Assembly (NCBI RefSeq): GCF_014297465.1 | Contig: NZ_JACORT010000001.1 | Coordinates: 1,116,001-1,180,000 of the forward strand | From: Ramlibacter cellulosilyticus | GTDB taxonomy: Bacteria > Pseudomonadota > Gammaproteobacteria > Burkholderiales > Burkholderiaceae_C | Reading direction: 5' to 3' | DNA: 64,000 nt | Shown: positions 50,300 through 59,204 of the stretch, in pieces | Numbering within the stretch: position 1 is the first letter of the stretch | Layout of the letters: every line of letters begins with the position of its first letter | The notes under the pieces: generated by a model | The model's input: the letters and a program-made list of their open reading frames with translations, nothing else | Told to the model about the DNA's origin: nothing | Databases searched by the model: none | Made by a program: the position numbers and the translations under genes

Positions 50300-51253
50300 A
50301 TGCTGTCACGCACCGCCGATCACCTGTTCTGGATGGCGCGCTACACCGAGCGCGCCGAGAACACCGCCCGCATGCTGGACGTCAATTACCAGACGTCCCT
50401 GCTGCCGCAGTCCGCGGCGGTGTCGAAGGTCGGTTGGCAGGGCATGCTGTCGATCAGCGAGCTGATGCCGGCGTACCAGGCCAAGCACGGCGACATCGAG
50501 CCGCAGAAGGTGATGCACTTCATGGTGAAGGACGAGACCAATGCCTCGTCCATCCTGTCGTGCCTGCGGGCCGCCCGCGAGAACGCGCGGGCCGTGCGCG
50601 GGTCGCTCACCACCGAGGTGTGGGAGACGCAGAACCAGACCTGGCTGGAACTCAACCGCATGCTGCGCGCCGGCGAGTACGAACGCGACCCCGGCCAGTT
50701 CTTCGAGTGGGTGAAGTTCCGCTCGCACCTCTCGCGCGGCGTCACCGTCGGCACCATGCTGATGGACGAGGCGCTGCACTTCATGCGCCTGGGCACCTTC
50801 CTCGAGCGCGCCGACAACACGGCGCGGCTCGTCGACGTGAAGTTCCACGCCGTGCAGAGCGACTTCTTCGGCGCCGCCAGCGAGAAGGACCAGGAGTACG
50901 ACTTCTACCACTGGAGCGCGATCCTGCGCTCCGTCTCCGGCTTCGAGATCTACCGCAAGGTCTACCGCGACGTGATCAAGCCCGAACGCGTGGCCGACCT
51001 GCTGATCCTGCGCCCCGACATGCCGCGCTCGCTGCACGCGAGCCTGAACGAGGTGGTGGCCAACCTGGCGATGGTGGCCAACGACCAGTCGGCCGAGACG
51101 CAGCGCCGCGCCGGCCGGCTGCGCGCGGAGCTGCAGTACGGCAACATCGAAGAGATCCTCGCCAATGGCCTGCACGCCTTCCTCACGCAGTTCCTCGACC
51201 GCGTGAACGACCTCGGCGTGCGCATCAGCCGCGACTTCCTCATCCCGACCTAG
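50300..51253 (+). CDS. Alpha-E domain protein
   Basis: A 317-residue, fully helical protein starting MLSRTADHLFWMARYTERAE, the hallmark of alpha-E proteins and similar to the C-terminal half of the 857-residue fused protein. No catalytic motif is known for the family; it is thought to cooperate with ATP-grasp ligases. The ATG follows GGAGAAGAACAAG. The C-terminus NDLGVRISRDFLIPT is intact. Confidence 0.9.
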   Translation: MLSRTADHLFWMARYTERAENTARMLDVNYQTSLLPQSAAVSKVGWQGMLSISELMPAYQAKHGDIEPQKVMHFMVKDETNASSILSCLRAARENARAVRGSLTTEVWETQNQTWLELNRMLRAGEYERDPGQFFEWVKFRSHLSRGVTVGTMLMDEALHFMRLGTFLERADNTARLVDVKFHAVQSDFFGAASEKDQEYDFYHWSAILRSVSGFEIYRKVYRDVIKPERVADLLILRPDMPRSLHASLNEVVANLAMVANDQSAETQRRAGRLRAELQYGNIEEILANGLHAFLTQFLDRVNDLGVRISRDFLIPT

Positions 51254-51262
51254 GGAGCCTGC

Positions 51263-51643
51263 CTAGTCCGCCAGGTCGGCGACGAGCCAGGCCACCGCGG
51301 CGCGCTCGTCGCCGAACACCCGCACGTTGGTGCCGTTGCGCCGCGCCGCCTTCTCGCTCACGCGCGTGACGCGCTCCGGTGGCACCAGCGAGGCGATGCG
51401 GTCCATGTGCGACAGGCTCGCGGCCGCCTCTTCGCCGATGCGGAACTGCTCCGGGCGGGTGAAGGGCGTCGTCACCCCCCGCAGGTCCACCAGCACCTTG
51501 GCCTCCTGCCAGGTCTCGCTTTCCACGCCCAGGAGGTGGATCATGGACAGGAGCTCGTCGAGCGCGGGCGCGCCGGACACCGTCACGCGCATGAAGTGCC
51601 GCAGGGCGTCGATGGTGACGTCGAAGTTCATGGCGGATTGCAT
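51263..51643 (-). CDS. STAS-like (SpoIIAA-type) protein
   Basis: A 126-residue single-domain protein with the STAS/SpoIIAA-like alternation of strands and helices: FMRVTVSGAPALDELLSMIH, AKVLVDLRGVTTPF and NGTNVRVFGDERAAVAWL. There is no conserved phospho-Ser that I can identify with confidence. The start may be ATG 51643 or ATG 51631; an inverted repeat sits immediately upstream of 51643. Its job is unknown, possibly protein-protein regulation. Confidence 0.7.
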   Translation of the reverse strand: MQSAMNFDVTIDALRHFMRVTVSGAPALDELLSMIHLLGVESETWQEAKVLVDLRGVTTPFTRPEQFRIGEEAAASLSHMDRIASLVPPERVTRVSEKAARRNGTNVRVFGDERAAVAWLVADLAD

Positions 51644-51660
51644 GGCACATTCAATGTGCC
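51644..51660. promoter_or_regulatory. Inverted repeat at the STAS-like gene start
   Basis: GGCACAT and ATGTGCC pair perfectly around TCA and touch the ATG at 51643. Two more inverted repeats lie in the same gap: GTTAC/GTAAC (51720-51733) and GCGCGTGG/CCACGCGC (51739-51760). This could be an operator, or a structure that limits translation. Confidence 0.5.
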
Positions 51661-51778
51661 AGAGGGACCCCCATTCGTGCAGGTGCGGATGTCACGCTCG
51701 CCCCGCCCTGCACCACCGTGTTACGGAAGTAACTCCCGGCGCGTGGAGTTCACCACGCGCGCACACACGGGCGTCGGA

Positions 51779-52405
51779 TCAGGCCTGCAAGGCGGCGAGG
51801 GATTCGCGCAGGTTGGCCCGCGCACGCTGTTCCAGCGCGTCGTGGAAGGGCGCGGTGGCATAGAGGCGCGGCCGTTCGAGGAAGCGCGCCAGCACGCGGG
51901 CGCGGCCCGTTCGCCAGTCCGCTTCGCCCACGTGCGCATACTCGGCGCGCACCTGCCGCTCGTATTCGGCGAAGCGGTTGGGGCTGGCACCCAGGATCGC
52001 GAGGTCGATGTCCAGCAGGAGCTGGGTGTCCGCGTCGTCCGCCGGCGCCTCGTGCTTCGCCGTCGCGAGCACCAGGGCTGCAACGCGGTCCGCCACGGCC
52101 GCGTCGCAGCCCGCGGCGAGCACGCCGTCGCGGGCCCATGCCGCGCTGCGTTCCTCGTTGTCGCGCCGTTGCGGGTCGTACACCGCGTCGTGGAACCACA
52201 GCGCGAGCTCCACCTCCTCCGGCCGGCGCGCGAGGCCTGCCGCGGCTTCCCAGTGGGCGAGGCACTCGCGCAGGTGCTGCAGCGTGTGGTAGTGCCGCTG
52301 CGGTTCGCCGTACGCGCGCACCAGCTGGTTCATCAGCCCGCCGGAGATGGCCTGCGCGCCGAGCGCCTCCCACATGCGGCGCCATTCCTGTGCGTCGAGG
52401 ATCAC
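51779..52405 (-). CDS. HD superfamily phosphohydrolase
   Basis: A 208-residue HD-type hydrolase of the predicted metal-dependent group. The first His is in RHYHTLQHLRECLAHWE, the HD pair is WFHDAVYDPQR, and the late Asp is in LLLDIDLAILG. Substrates are unknown, possibly nucleotides. GTG at 52405 overlaps the upstream transglycosylase stop by 4 bp, so it is the last gene of the MoxR operon. Confidence 0.85.
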   Translation of the reverse strand: MILDAQEWRRMWEALGAQAISGGLMNQLVRAYGEPQRHYHTLQHLRECLAHWEAAAGLARRPEEVELALWFHDAVYDPQRRDNEERSAAWARDGVLAAGCDAAVADRVAALVLATAKHEAPADDADTQLLLDIDLAILGASPNRFAEYERQVRAEYAHVGEADWRTGRARVLARFLERPRLYATAPFHDALEQRARANLRESLAALQA

Positions 52406-53487
52406 CGGTTGCTCGCGGACACCCGGCCCAGCGCCTCCTTCACCTCGCGACCGAGCTCGATCACGGCCATCGCGTAGTAGCTGGACCAGTTGTAGCGCGT
52501 GATCACGTAGAAGTTTTCCGTCCCGGCGACGTAGGCGGGCGCGTCGCCGCCGTTCTGCAGTTCGACCAGGGCGAGCGGTCCCTTGTGCTCCAGCGCCGGG
52601 CCTTCGACCACCGCGCCCAGTTCCTGGAAGCGGGCGACGTTGAACGTCGGAAGGATGTCGGGCGCGAGCAGCGCTTCCATGTCGACCTTCGCCGGATCGA
52701 AACGCACGGGGTAGTGCGTGGGCATCCCGGTGACCCACCCGTAGCCCTTGAAGTAGTTGGCGACCGAGCCGATCGCGTCGTCCGTGCTGCGCGCGAGGTC
52801 CACGTTCTTGTCGCCGTCGTAGTCGACGCCCCAGCGCGCCAGGCTGCTGGGCATGAACTGCGGCATGCCCCAGGCGCCGGCATAGCTGCCGCGCGGCGCG
52901 AGCGGGTTGCTGCGGGCCGTCTCGTGGTACGCGAGGAACTGTTCCAGCTCGCCGCGGAAGTACTTCGTGCGCTCCGCCGCGCGCGGGTGGCTTTCGGGGA
53001 AGTCGAAGGCGAGCGTCGCCAGGGCATCGAGGATGCGGAAGTCGCCCATCTGCTGCCCGTAGATGGTCTCCACGCCGATGATGCCCACGATGATCTCGGC
53101 GGGCACGCCGAACTCCTGCTCCGCGCGCTCGAGGGTGGAGCGGTTCTCCCGCCAGAAGCGCACGCCGGCGGCGATGCGGATCGGGTCGATGAAGCGGCCG
53201 CGGTAGGCGTTCCAGTTCTTGGGCTGGCCCGCGGGCGGCGGCTGCATCAGCCGGCTCACCACCGAGAGGTTCTGCGCCTGCCCCACCATGCGCTTCACCC
53301 ACGCCGGGTCGAGGTTGCGTCGCGCGGCCAGGTCCTCGGCGAAGGCCATCGCGTCCTCGCGCGTGGCGTAGGCGGGGCCCGTGCGCTGCACGGGGGGCTT
53401 CGCGCGGGGCGCGGCTTCGGCGGTCGAGGGCCCGGCCGCGAGGGGCAGGGCGAGCAGCAGGGCAGTGAGGATCAGGGTGCTTCGCAT
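52402..53487 (-). CDS. Lytic murein transglycosylase, MltB family
   Basis: A 361-residue exported enzyme with a signal peptide (1-25, ending AEA). The SLT_2/MltB core has the catalytic Glu in IVGIIGVETIYGQQMG and the substrate sites GAWGMPQFMPSS and GDKNVDLARSTDDAIGSVAN in conserved positions. There is no lipobox, so it is soluble in the periplasm. It cleaves murein to anhydromuropeptides. It overlaps the TgpA-like gene by 16 bp and the HD gene by 4 bp. Confidence 0.9.
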   Translation of the reverse strand: MRSTLILTALLLALPLAAGPSTAEAAPRAKPPVQRTGPAYATREDAMAFAEDLAARRNLDPAWVKRMVGQAQNLSVVSRLMQPPPAGQPKNWNAYRGRFIDPIRIAAGVRFWRENRSTLERAEQEFGVPAEIIVGIIGVETIYGQQMGDFRILDALATLAFDFPESHPRAAERTKYFRGELEQFLAYHETARSNPLAPRGSYAGAWGMPQFMPSSLARWGVDYDGDKNVDLARSTDDAIGSVANYFKGYGWVTGMPTHYPVRFDPAKVDMEALLAPDILPTFNVARFQELGAVVEGPALEHKGPLALVELQNGGDAPAYVAGTENFYVITRYNWSSYYAMAVIELGREVKEALGRVSASNR

Positions 53488-55493
53488 CGGGGGGGCCAGG
53501 CGATCTGGTGGAACTCGCGCCGCAGCGCCGACAGGCTGACTTCCGGCGTGCGTGCGTACCGCTGGGCTTCCAGCTTCAGCAGCCACTGCGCGAGTGTCCC
53601 ACCTTCGGCGCCGAAGCGGCGCGTCACCACCTCTGCGATCGCCCTGGGGGGTGCGGTGTTCCCGACTTCGACGCCGGCCCGGCGCAACCGCTTGCGCGCG
53701 CGCCCCAGCAGGCGCAGCCAGGGATCGTGCTGCAGGCGGTCCCACCAGCTCCACAGGGCGCCGGCCAGCGCGACGAGGACGACCACCGCCAGCAGCACGC
53801 GGCTGAGGTCCTCCCAGCTCGGCGAGCGGAAACCCAGGTTGCGCAGCATGTCGAGCTGGCGGCTCTGCGTGTAGTTGAGCACCCACTGGTTCCAGCCGTT
53901 GTTCATCGCGTCCCAGCCGGCGCGCATCGCCGCCCAGAGGTCGGGGCTGACGCGCTGCATGGCGGTGCCGATCACGCCTTGCGGGACCACCAGGCGCTGG
54001 AACGAGCCCGTGCGCGCCGGCGCGACGACGGCGGTCGGATCCATGCGCACCCACCCGCGTCCTTCCAGCCAGACCTCCGTCCAGGCATGCGCGTCGGATT
54101 GCCGGACGACCCAGTACCCGTCCACCGGGTTCACCTGCCCGCCCTGGTAGCCGGTGACCACGCGGGCGGGGATGTCCAGGGCGCGCATCAGCACCACGAA
54201 GGCGGAGGCGATGTGCTCGCAGAAGCCTTCCTTGACGTCGAACCAGAACTCGTCGGCCGTGTGCTCGCCGTAGACGCCCGGCGCCAGGGTGTAGCGATAG
54301 CCTCCGGTGCGCAGCAGGCGCACCGCGGCCTGCACCAGGGTCGCCGGGCTGGCGCCCGGGTTCTCCTCGCGCAACTTCGCCGCGAGCGCCAGCGTGCGGG
54401 GGTTGTAGCCGGCCGGCAGCTGCGTGTATTCCGGCAGCACCAGCGAGCGGCGTGCCGGGCCGTGCCGGAACAGCACGTGGCTTTCGGCGGTGTAGCGCAC
54501 CAGGTCGACCACGGGCTGCGACACCAGCCACTGCAGGTCGGAGGTCATCACCGTGTCCATGCCCGGCACCTGCGGCGCCCTGGGGGCGGCGTCCAGCGTC
54601 AGCAGCCAGGGCCGGTTGTTCGGCTCCAGGGTCACTTCGTAGCGCACCGGGGCGCCGAGCGGCACGAGCTGCGGATCGCCGAGGCGCATGGGCGGGAAGC
54701 GCCCGGCCAGGCGCACGAGCGGCCGCCATTCGCGGCCGTCGAAGTCGGCGAACACCGGACCGCGGAAGTACAGGTCGCTCTGCGCCGGCGGCGTGCCTTC
54801 GAAGCGCACCCGCAGGGCGACGCTCTCGTCCAGCACCAGTTCCGCCATCGAGCCCACGCGCATCTGGGCGGACAGGCCGCTGCGCCCGCTCATGGCGTCC
54901 GAAGGGATGCCCCAGAGCGGCGCGAACCGCGGGAACAGCACGAACAGCACGGCCATCACCGGCGCGCCCAGCAACGTCATCCAGCCGGCCGTGCGGGCGG
55001 CCTGCGCGAGCGGCGGCCGCCCCACGGGCATGTGCGCGTTGACGAGTGCGGTGAGCAGGCCCAGCAGCCCCAGCAGCATCGCCGCCGCGACCGCGAGCGA
55101 CTGCGAGAAGAAGAAGTTCGTGAGCATCGTGAAGAAGCCCAGGAAGAAGATGACGAAGGCATCGCGCTTCGCCCGCAGTTCCAGGGTCTTCAGGGCCAGC
55201 AGGCACACGATCAGCGTCACCCCCGCGTCGCGTCCCAGCAGCGTGCGGTGCGTGGCCCAGGTCGCGAACAGGCTGACGCCCACGAGCACGACGAGCCAGG
55301 TGCGCGCCGGCAGCGGCGCCGCCTGCACGGCGAGCCGCGCGCGCCATCCCAGGACCACAGCGACCAGCAGCGAGACCCACCAGGGCAGGTGCGACACGTG
55401 CGGCAGCGTCACCCAGGCGATGACGGCGAGCAGGAACAGCGTGTCGCGCGCGTCGCGCGGCAGCGTGGCGAGGCGTTGGGGCAGGTTCAGCAC
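53472..55493 (-). CDS. TgpA-like membrane transglutaminase
   Basis: A 673-residue protein. About five to six N-terminal helices (residues about 15-200) are followed by a periplasmic DUF3488-like region, the transglutaminase core with Cys425 in GFCEHIASAFVVLM, His in DAHAWTEVWLEGRGW and Asp in RMDPTAVVAP, and one late helix (VLLAVVVLVALAGALWSWW). TgpA is essential in Pseudomonas, but its substrate is unknown. GTG at 55493 overlaps the DUF58 stop. Confidence 0.9.
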   Translation of the reverse strand: MLNLPQRLATLPRDARDTLFLLAVIAWVTLPHVSHLPWWVSLLVAVVLGWRARLAVQAAPLPARTWLVVLVGVSLFATWATHRTLLGRDAGVTLIVCLLALKTLELRAKRDAFVIFFLGFFTMLTNFFFSQSLAVAAAMLLGLLGLLTALVNAHMPVGRPPLAQAARTAGWMTLLGAPVMAVLFVLFPRFAPLWGIPSDAMSGRSGLSAQMRVGSMAELVLDESVALRVRFEGTPPAQSDLYFRGPVFADFDGREWRPLVRLAGRFPPMRLGDPQLVPLGAPVRYEVTLEPNNRPWLLTLDAAPRAPQVPGMDTVMTSDLQWLVSQPVVDLVRYTAESHVLFRHGPARRSLVLPEYTQLPAGYNPRTLALAAKLREENPGASPATLVQAAVRLLRTGGYRYTLAPGVYGEHTADEFWFDVKEGFCEHIASAFVVLMRALDIPARVVTGYQGGQVNPVDGYWVVRQSDAHAWTEVWLEGRGWVRMDPTAVVAPARTGSFQRLVVPQGVIGTAMQRVSPDLWAAMRAGWDAMNNGWNQWVLNYTQSRQLDMLRNLGFRSPSWEDLSRVLLAVVVLVALAGALWSWWDRLQHDPWLRLLGRARKRLRRAGVEVGNTAPPRAIAEVVTRRFGAEGGTLAQWLLKLEAQRYARTPEVSLSALRREFHQIAWPPRCEAP

Positions 55494-56464
55494 AGCGCGA
55501 GTGCCTCCAGGCAGCGGCGCTTGTGCGCCTCGCCCGCGCCGGGGGCGACCTGCAGGCCGGGCAGCCGCAGCCCGTAGTCCTGGCCCAGGCGGTCGGCCTG
55601 CAGCACCCAGGCGGCCAGGCGGGAGAGGCGGGCTTCGCGGTCGGCGACGCCGCACTGCTGGTCATCGAGCCACAGCTCCATCCGCTGCGCCTGCAGGGTG
55701 TCGCGGCTCACCAGCTCGTCGCTCTTGGCGACCTTCTTCCACACGACCAGCTTGAGCGGGTCGCCGCGGCGGTAGGCGCGCACGCCTTCGAACTCCCCGC
55801 TGTTCTGCGCGCGCAGTACCGCGGCACCGCCGCCGCGCGGCTCGCCCGGGGGCAGCGGCGGCGGCTGCAGCTCCGGCGCGGGATAGACCAGCACCTGGGC
55901 CGCGGGGCGCCAGACCGTCCACACCCGGAAGGTGCCGAGCGGGAAGCGCGTCTCCGCCGTGAGCGGCGGCACGCGGTGCAGGCCGCGCCGTTCCGGACGG
56001 AACGCCACCTGCACCGTGCACGAGCCCTGCGCGGGGACGTCCGTCCAGCTCCAGTGGTCCTCGTGGGTCGTGTCGAGCACCGCCAGGCCGATGCCGTAGC
56101 GCACGCTCTTGCGCGTGTTGCCGAGGACGACGGACAGCGGTGCGCTGGCGCCGGCGAACTGCGGCGCGGGCGGCATGAGGGCGAGCGTGAGCCCGCGCAG
56201 CGTCGCGTGGCACACGTGCATGCCCACGACCGCGCAGCCCGCGAGCAGGAAGGTGAGGAGGTAGCCCAGATTGAGCTGGTAGTTGATGGAGCCCACCAGC
56301 AGCACGAGCAGCGTCGCCCCGAGCATGAAGCCGGGACGCGTCGGCAGGATGTACACGTTGCGCTGCGTCAGCGTCATCGTGTCGGTGAGCGGCAGGCGCG
56401 CCTGCCACCACTGGCGGAAGCGGCGGCGGACGTACCCCACGGGGTGCAGGACGGCGGTGTTCAC
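55487..56464 (-). CDS. DUF58 protein (MoxR-associated)
   Basis: A 325-residue protein with two membrane segments near the N-terminus (about 45-90) and a beta-rich domain leading to the DUF58 signature GEFEGVRAYRRGDPLKLVVW. It is usually part of a MoxR-DUF58-transglutaminase set, thought to fold or deliver exported proteins. GTG at 56464 is chosen. It lies 7 bp after the MoxR stop. Confidence 0.88.
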   Translation of the reverse strand: MNTAVLHPVGYVRRRFRQWWQARLPLTDTMTLTQRNVYILPTRPGFMLGATLLVLLVGSINYQLNLGYLLTFLLAGCAVVGMHVCHATLRGLTLALMPPAPQFAGASAPLSVVLGNTRKSVRYGIGLAVLDTTHEDHWSWTDVPAQGSCTVQVAFRPERRGLHRVPPLTAETRFPLGTFRVWTVWRPAAQVLVYPAPELQPPPLPPGEPRGGGAAVLRAQNSGEFEGVRAYRRGDPLKLVVWKKVAKSDELVSRDTLQAQRMELWLDDQQCGVADREARLSRLAAWVLQADRLGQDYGLRLPGLQVAPGAGEAHKRRCLEALALC

Positions 56465-56471
56465 GGCAGCC

Positions 56472-57392
56472 TCAGGGCAAGGGCACCGCCTCCACCATGG
56501 CGCGGACCTGTTCGACCGGGCCACGTCCCGCATCGCCCACCGGCACCAGCCGGTGCGCCACGGTCTGCGGGAAGACGGCCTGCACGTCGTCGGGCGCCAC
56601 GTAGTCGCGGCCGGACAACAGCGCCTGCGCCTTGGCGGCGCGGATCACCGCGATGCCCGCGCGGGGGCTCAGGCCCTGCAGGAACCAGCGGCCCGAACGC
56701 GTCGCGGCGACGAGGTCCTGCACGTAATCGAGCAGCGGCTCCGCCGCGTGGACCCGCAGCACGTCCTGCTGCAGCGCCTGCAGCTCGATCGGCGACAGGG
56801 TGTTGCCCAGGTGCTCCACCATGTCGCGCCGGTCGGCGCCGGAGAAGAGCGCGCGCTCCGCGGCGCGGTCCGGGTAGCCGAGCGAGATGCGCATGAGGAA
56901 GCGGTCCAGCTGCGACTCGGGCAGGGCGAAGGTGCCGAGCTGGTCGTGCGGGTTCTGCGTGGCGATCACGAAGAAGGGCGAGGGCAGCGCGCGGGTCTCG
57001 CCTTCGACGGTGACCTGCTTTTCCTCCATCGCTTCCAGCAGGGCGCTCTGCGTCTTGGGGCTGGCCCGGTTGATCTCGTCGGCCAGCAGCACCTGCGCGA
57101 AGATCGGTCCCGGGTGGAACACGAAGCCCTCCTTGCCGCGGTCGTAGATGGAGACGCCCGAGAGGTCGCTGGGCATCAGGTCCGCCGTGAACTGCACCCG
57201 CGAGAACTGCAGGCCGAAGGCCCGGGCGAGGGCATGCGCGAGGGTCGTCTTGCCGACGCCCGGAACGTCCTCGATCAGCAGGTGTCCCCCTGCCAGCAGG
57301 CAGGCCACGCAATCGCGGACCTGCGCCGGTTTCCCAACGATCACCGTGTTAAGCTGGTCAAGGAGCGTTTTGAGTTTTTGTCGTGCTTCCAT
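56472..57392 (-). CDS. MoxR family AAA+ ATPase
   Basis: A 306-residue cytosolic ATPase, probably a chaperone for the DUF58 and transglutaminase partners. Walker A is EDVPGVGKTTLAHALA, Walker B is VLLADEINRASPKTQ, with FFVIATQNPHDQLGTF for sensor 1 and GLSPRAGIAVIRAAKA in the lid. The ATG at 57392 is preferred over ATG 57422. It starts 44 bp from the divergent deacetylase gene. Confidence 0.92.
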   Translation of the reverse strand: MEARQKLKTLLDQLNTVIVGKPAQVRDCVACLLAGGHLLIEDVPGVGKTTLAHALARAFGLQFSRVQFTADLMPSDLSGVSIYDRGKEGFVFHPGPIFAQVLLADEINRASPKTQSALLEAMEEKQVTVEGETRALPSPFFVIATQNPHDQLGTFALPESQLDRFLMRISLGYPDRAAERALFSGADRRDMVEHLGNTLSPIELQALQQDVLRVHAAEPLLDYVQDLVAATRSGRWFLQGLSPRAGIAVIRAAKAQALLSGRDYVAPDDVQAVFPQTVAHRLVPVGDAGRGPVEQVRAMVEAVPLP

Positions 57393-57436
57393 GAGGCACG
57401 AACATATCCGATATTCAGGCACCGCCGAGGCAGGCC

Positions 57437-58390
57437 ATGGGCAAAACCGGCTATTTCACGCACCCGGACTGCAGGAGACACGACATGGGCCGCGGGCACC
57501 CGGAGTGTCCGGAGCGGCTCGACGCCATCGAGGACCGGCTGCTCGCCGCGCGCCTGCTGGACGTCGTCGAGCGGCGCGAAGCCCCGCTCGCCAGCACGGA
57601 CCTGCTCGCCCTCGCGCACGAACGCCTGCACGTCGCCTCGATCATCGGCCTGGCCGAGGAACTGCGCCAGCAGGAAGAGGCCGGCGGCTACGACCACGTG
57701 CACATCGACCCCGACACGGCGATGAACCGGCACAGCCTGAACGCTGCCTTGCGTGCCGCCGGCGCAACGTTGGCCGCAACCGACGCGGTCATCGCCGGCG
57801 AACTGGAGAACGCCTTCTGCGCGGTGCGCCCGCCCGGCCACCATGCGACGCGCAGCCGCGCCATGGGCTTCTGCATCTTCAACCAGGTGGCGGTGGCCGC
57901 GCGCTATGCGCTGGAGCACCACGGCCTGAAGCGCGTCGCGGTGGTGGACTTCGACGTGCACCACGGCAATGGCACCGAGGACATCCTCTCCGGCGACGAG
58001 CGCGTGCTGATGGTGGGGATCTTCCAGCACCCCTTCTATCCCTACAGCGGCTTCGGCGCGCATGCGGACAACATGGTGAACCTGCCCATCCCGGCGTACA
58101 CGAAGGGGCCGGCGATCCGCGAGCAGATCGAGAAGCACTGGTTGCCGCGGCTCGAGGAATTCAGGCCCGAGATGATCTTCGTGAGCGCGGGCTTCGACGC
58201 CCACCGCGAGGACGACCTCGGGCAGCTCGGGCTGGTGGAGGCGGACTACGCCTGGATGACGCAGAAGATCATGGACGTGGCGAAGCGGCACGCGAAGGGC
58301 CGCATCGTGTCGAGCCTGGAAGGCGGTTACAACCTCGACGCGCTGGGACGCAGCGTCGAGGCGCACCTGCGCGCGCTCGCCGACGTCTGA
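57437..58390 (+). CDS. Histone deacetylase family protein (class II-like amidohydrolase)
   Basis: A 317-residue zinc hydrolase. Catalytic-site motifs are RPPGHHATRSRAMGFCIFNQ, VVDFDVHHGNGT and SAGFDAHRED, the same as arginase-fold acetylpolyamine amidohydrolases and HDACs. A bacterial substrate such as acetylated polyamine or acetyl-lysine protein is likely. No signal peptide. It is divergent from moxR and 30 bp before the crotonase gene. Confidence 0.92.
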   Translation: MGKTGYFTHPDCRRHDMGRGHPECPERLDAIEDRLLAARLLDVVERREAPLASTDLLALAHERLHVASIIGLAEELRQQEEAGGYDHVHIDPDTAMNRHSLNAALRAAGATLAATDAVIAGELENAFCAVRPPGHHATRSRAMGFCIFNQVAVAARYALEHHGLKRVAVVDFDVHHGNGTEDILSGDERVLMVGIFQHPFYPYSGFGAHADNMVNLPIPAYTKGPAIREQIEKHWLPRLEEFRPEMIFVSAGFDAHREDDLGQLGLVEADYAWMTQKIMDVAKRHAKGRIVSSLEGGYNLDALGRSVEAHLRALADV

Positions 58391-58420
58391 GAAGAAACGA
58401 AGAAAGAGGAGGGTGCTGCC

Positions 58421-59197
58421 ATGGAGCAGCCGCTGATCGAGGCCCGCGACGGGCGTGGCGTAGTCACGCTCACCCTGAACCGGCCCGCGAGCTTCAACGC
58501 CCTGAGCGAGGAACTGCTCGCGGCCCTGCAGGCTGCGCTGGACCGGCTGGCCGGCGACGCGTCGCTGCGCGTGCTGGTGCTCGCCGCGGCGGGCAAGGCC
58601 TTCTGCGCGGGCCACCACCTGAAGGAAATGATCGCGCAGCCGGAGCTGGCCTACTACCAGCGCCTGTTCGCGCAGTGCAGCCGCATGATGCTGGCGCTGC
58701 AGGCGCTGCCGGTGCCCGTGATCGCGCGCGTGCAGGGCATCGCCACCGCGGCGGGCTGCCAGCTGGTCGCGCAATGCGACCTGGCCGTGGCCTCGACGGA
58801 AGCCCGCTTCGCGGTGAGCGGGGTGAACTACGGCCTCTTCTGCGCCACGCCCAGCGTGCCCCTGCTGCGCAACATGTCGCCCAAGCAGGCCATGGAGATG
58901 CTGGTGACGGGCGACTTCATCTCCGCGCAGGAGGCGCAGGTCCGCGGGCTGGTCAACCACGCCGTGCCGCCGGAGCAGCTGGACGCGGAGGTGGAGCGCC
59001 TGGTCCAGGCGATCCTCGCCAAGCCGCGCGAGGCGCTCGCGATGGGCAAGGAGCTGTTCTACCGCCAGCGCGAGATGGGGATCGCGGCCGCGTACCAGCT
59101 CGCCGCCCAGACCATGGCGGCCAACATGATGGAGCCGTGCGCGCTGGAAGGCGTGCAGGCCTTCACCGAAAAACGCAAGCCCGGCTGGGCGCAGTAA
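58421..59197 (+). CDS. Enoyl-CoA hydratase/isomerase family protein (ECHDC3-like)
   Basis: A 258-residue crotonase-fold protein. The oxyanion hole parts are GKAFCAGHHLKEM and GIATAAGCQLVAQCDLAVA. In the position of the usual Glu of hydratases, the sequence is VSGVNYGLFCATPS, so the catalytic acid is missing and hydratase activity is uncertain. It resembles ECHDC3. It is preceded by GAGGAGGG and followed by an MscS gene 7 bp later. Confidence 0.88.
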   Translation: MEQPLIEARDGRGVVTLTLNRPASFNALSEELLAALQAALDRLAGDASLRVLVLAAAGKAFCAGHHLKEMIAQPELAYYQRLFAQCSRMMLALQALPVPVIARVQGIATAAGCQLVAQCDLAVASTEARFAVSGVNYGLFCATPSVPLLRNMSPKQAMEMLVTGDFISAQEAQVRGLVNHAVPPEQLDAEVERLVQAILAKPREALAMGKELFYRQREMGIAAAYQLAAQTMAANMMEPCALEGVQAFTEKRKPGWAQ

Positions 59198-59204
59198 ACG
59201 CGGA

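Noticed and set aside
45903-50309. A 1468-codon open frame on the minus strand opposite cheB, comEC and ATP-grasp
   Set aside because: No domain recognisable; its length is explained by GC-rich third positions of the real genes.
46037-51253. A 1738-codon plus-strand frame spanning comEC to alpha-E
   Set aside because: Only its last 317 codons, the alpha-E protein, are real; the rest is out of frame with comEC and the ATP-grasp gene.
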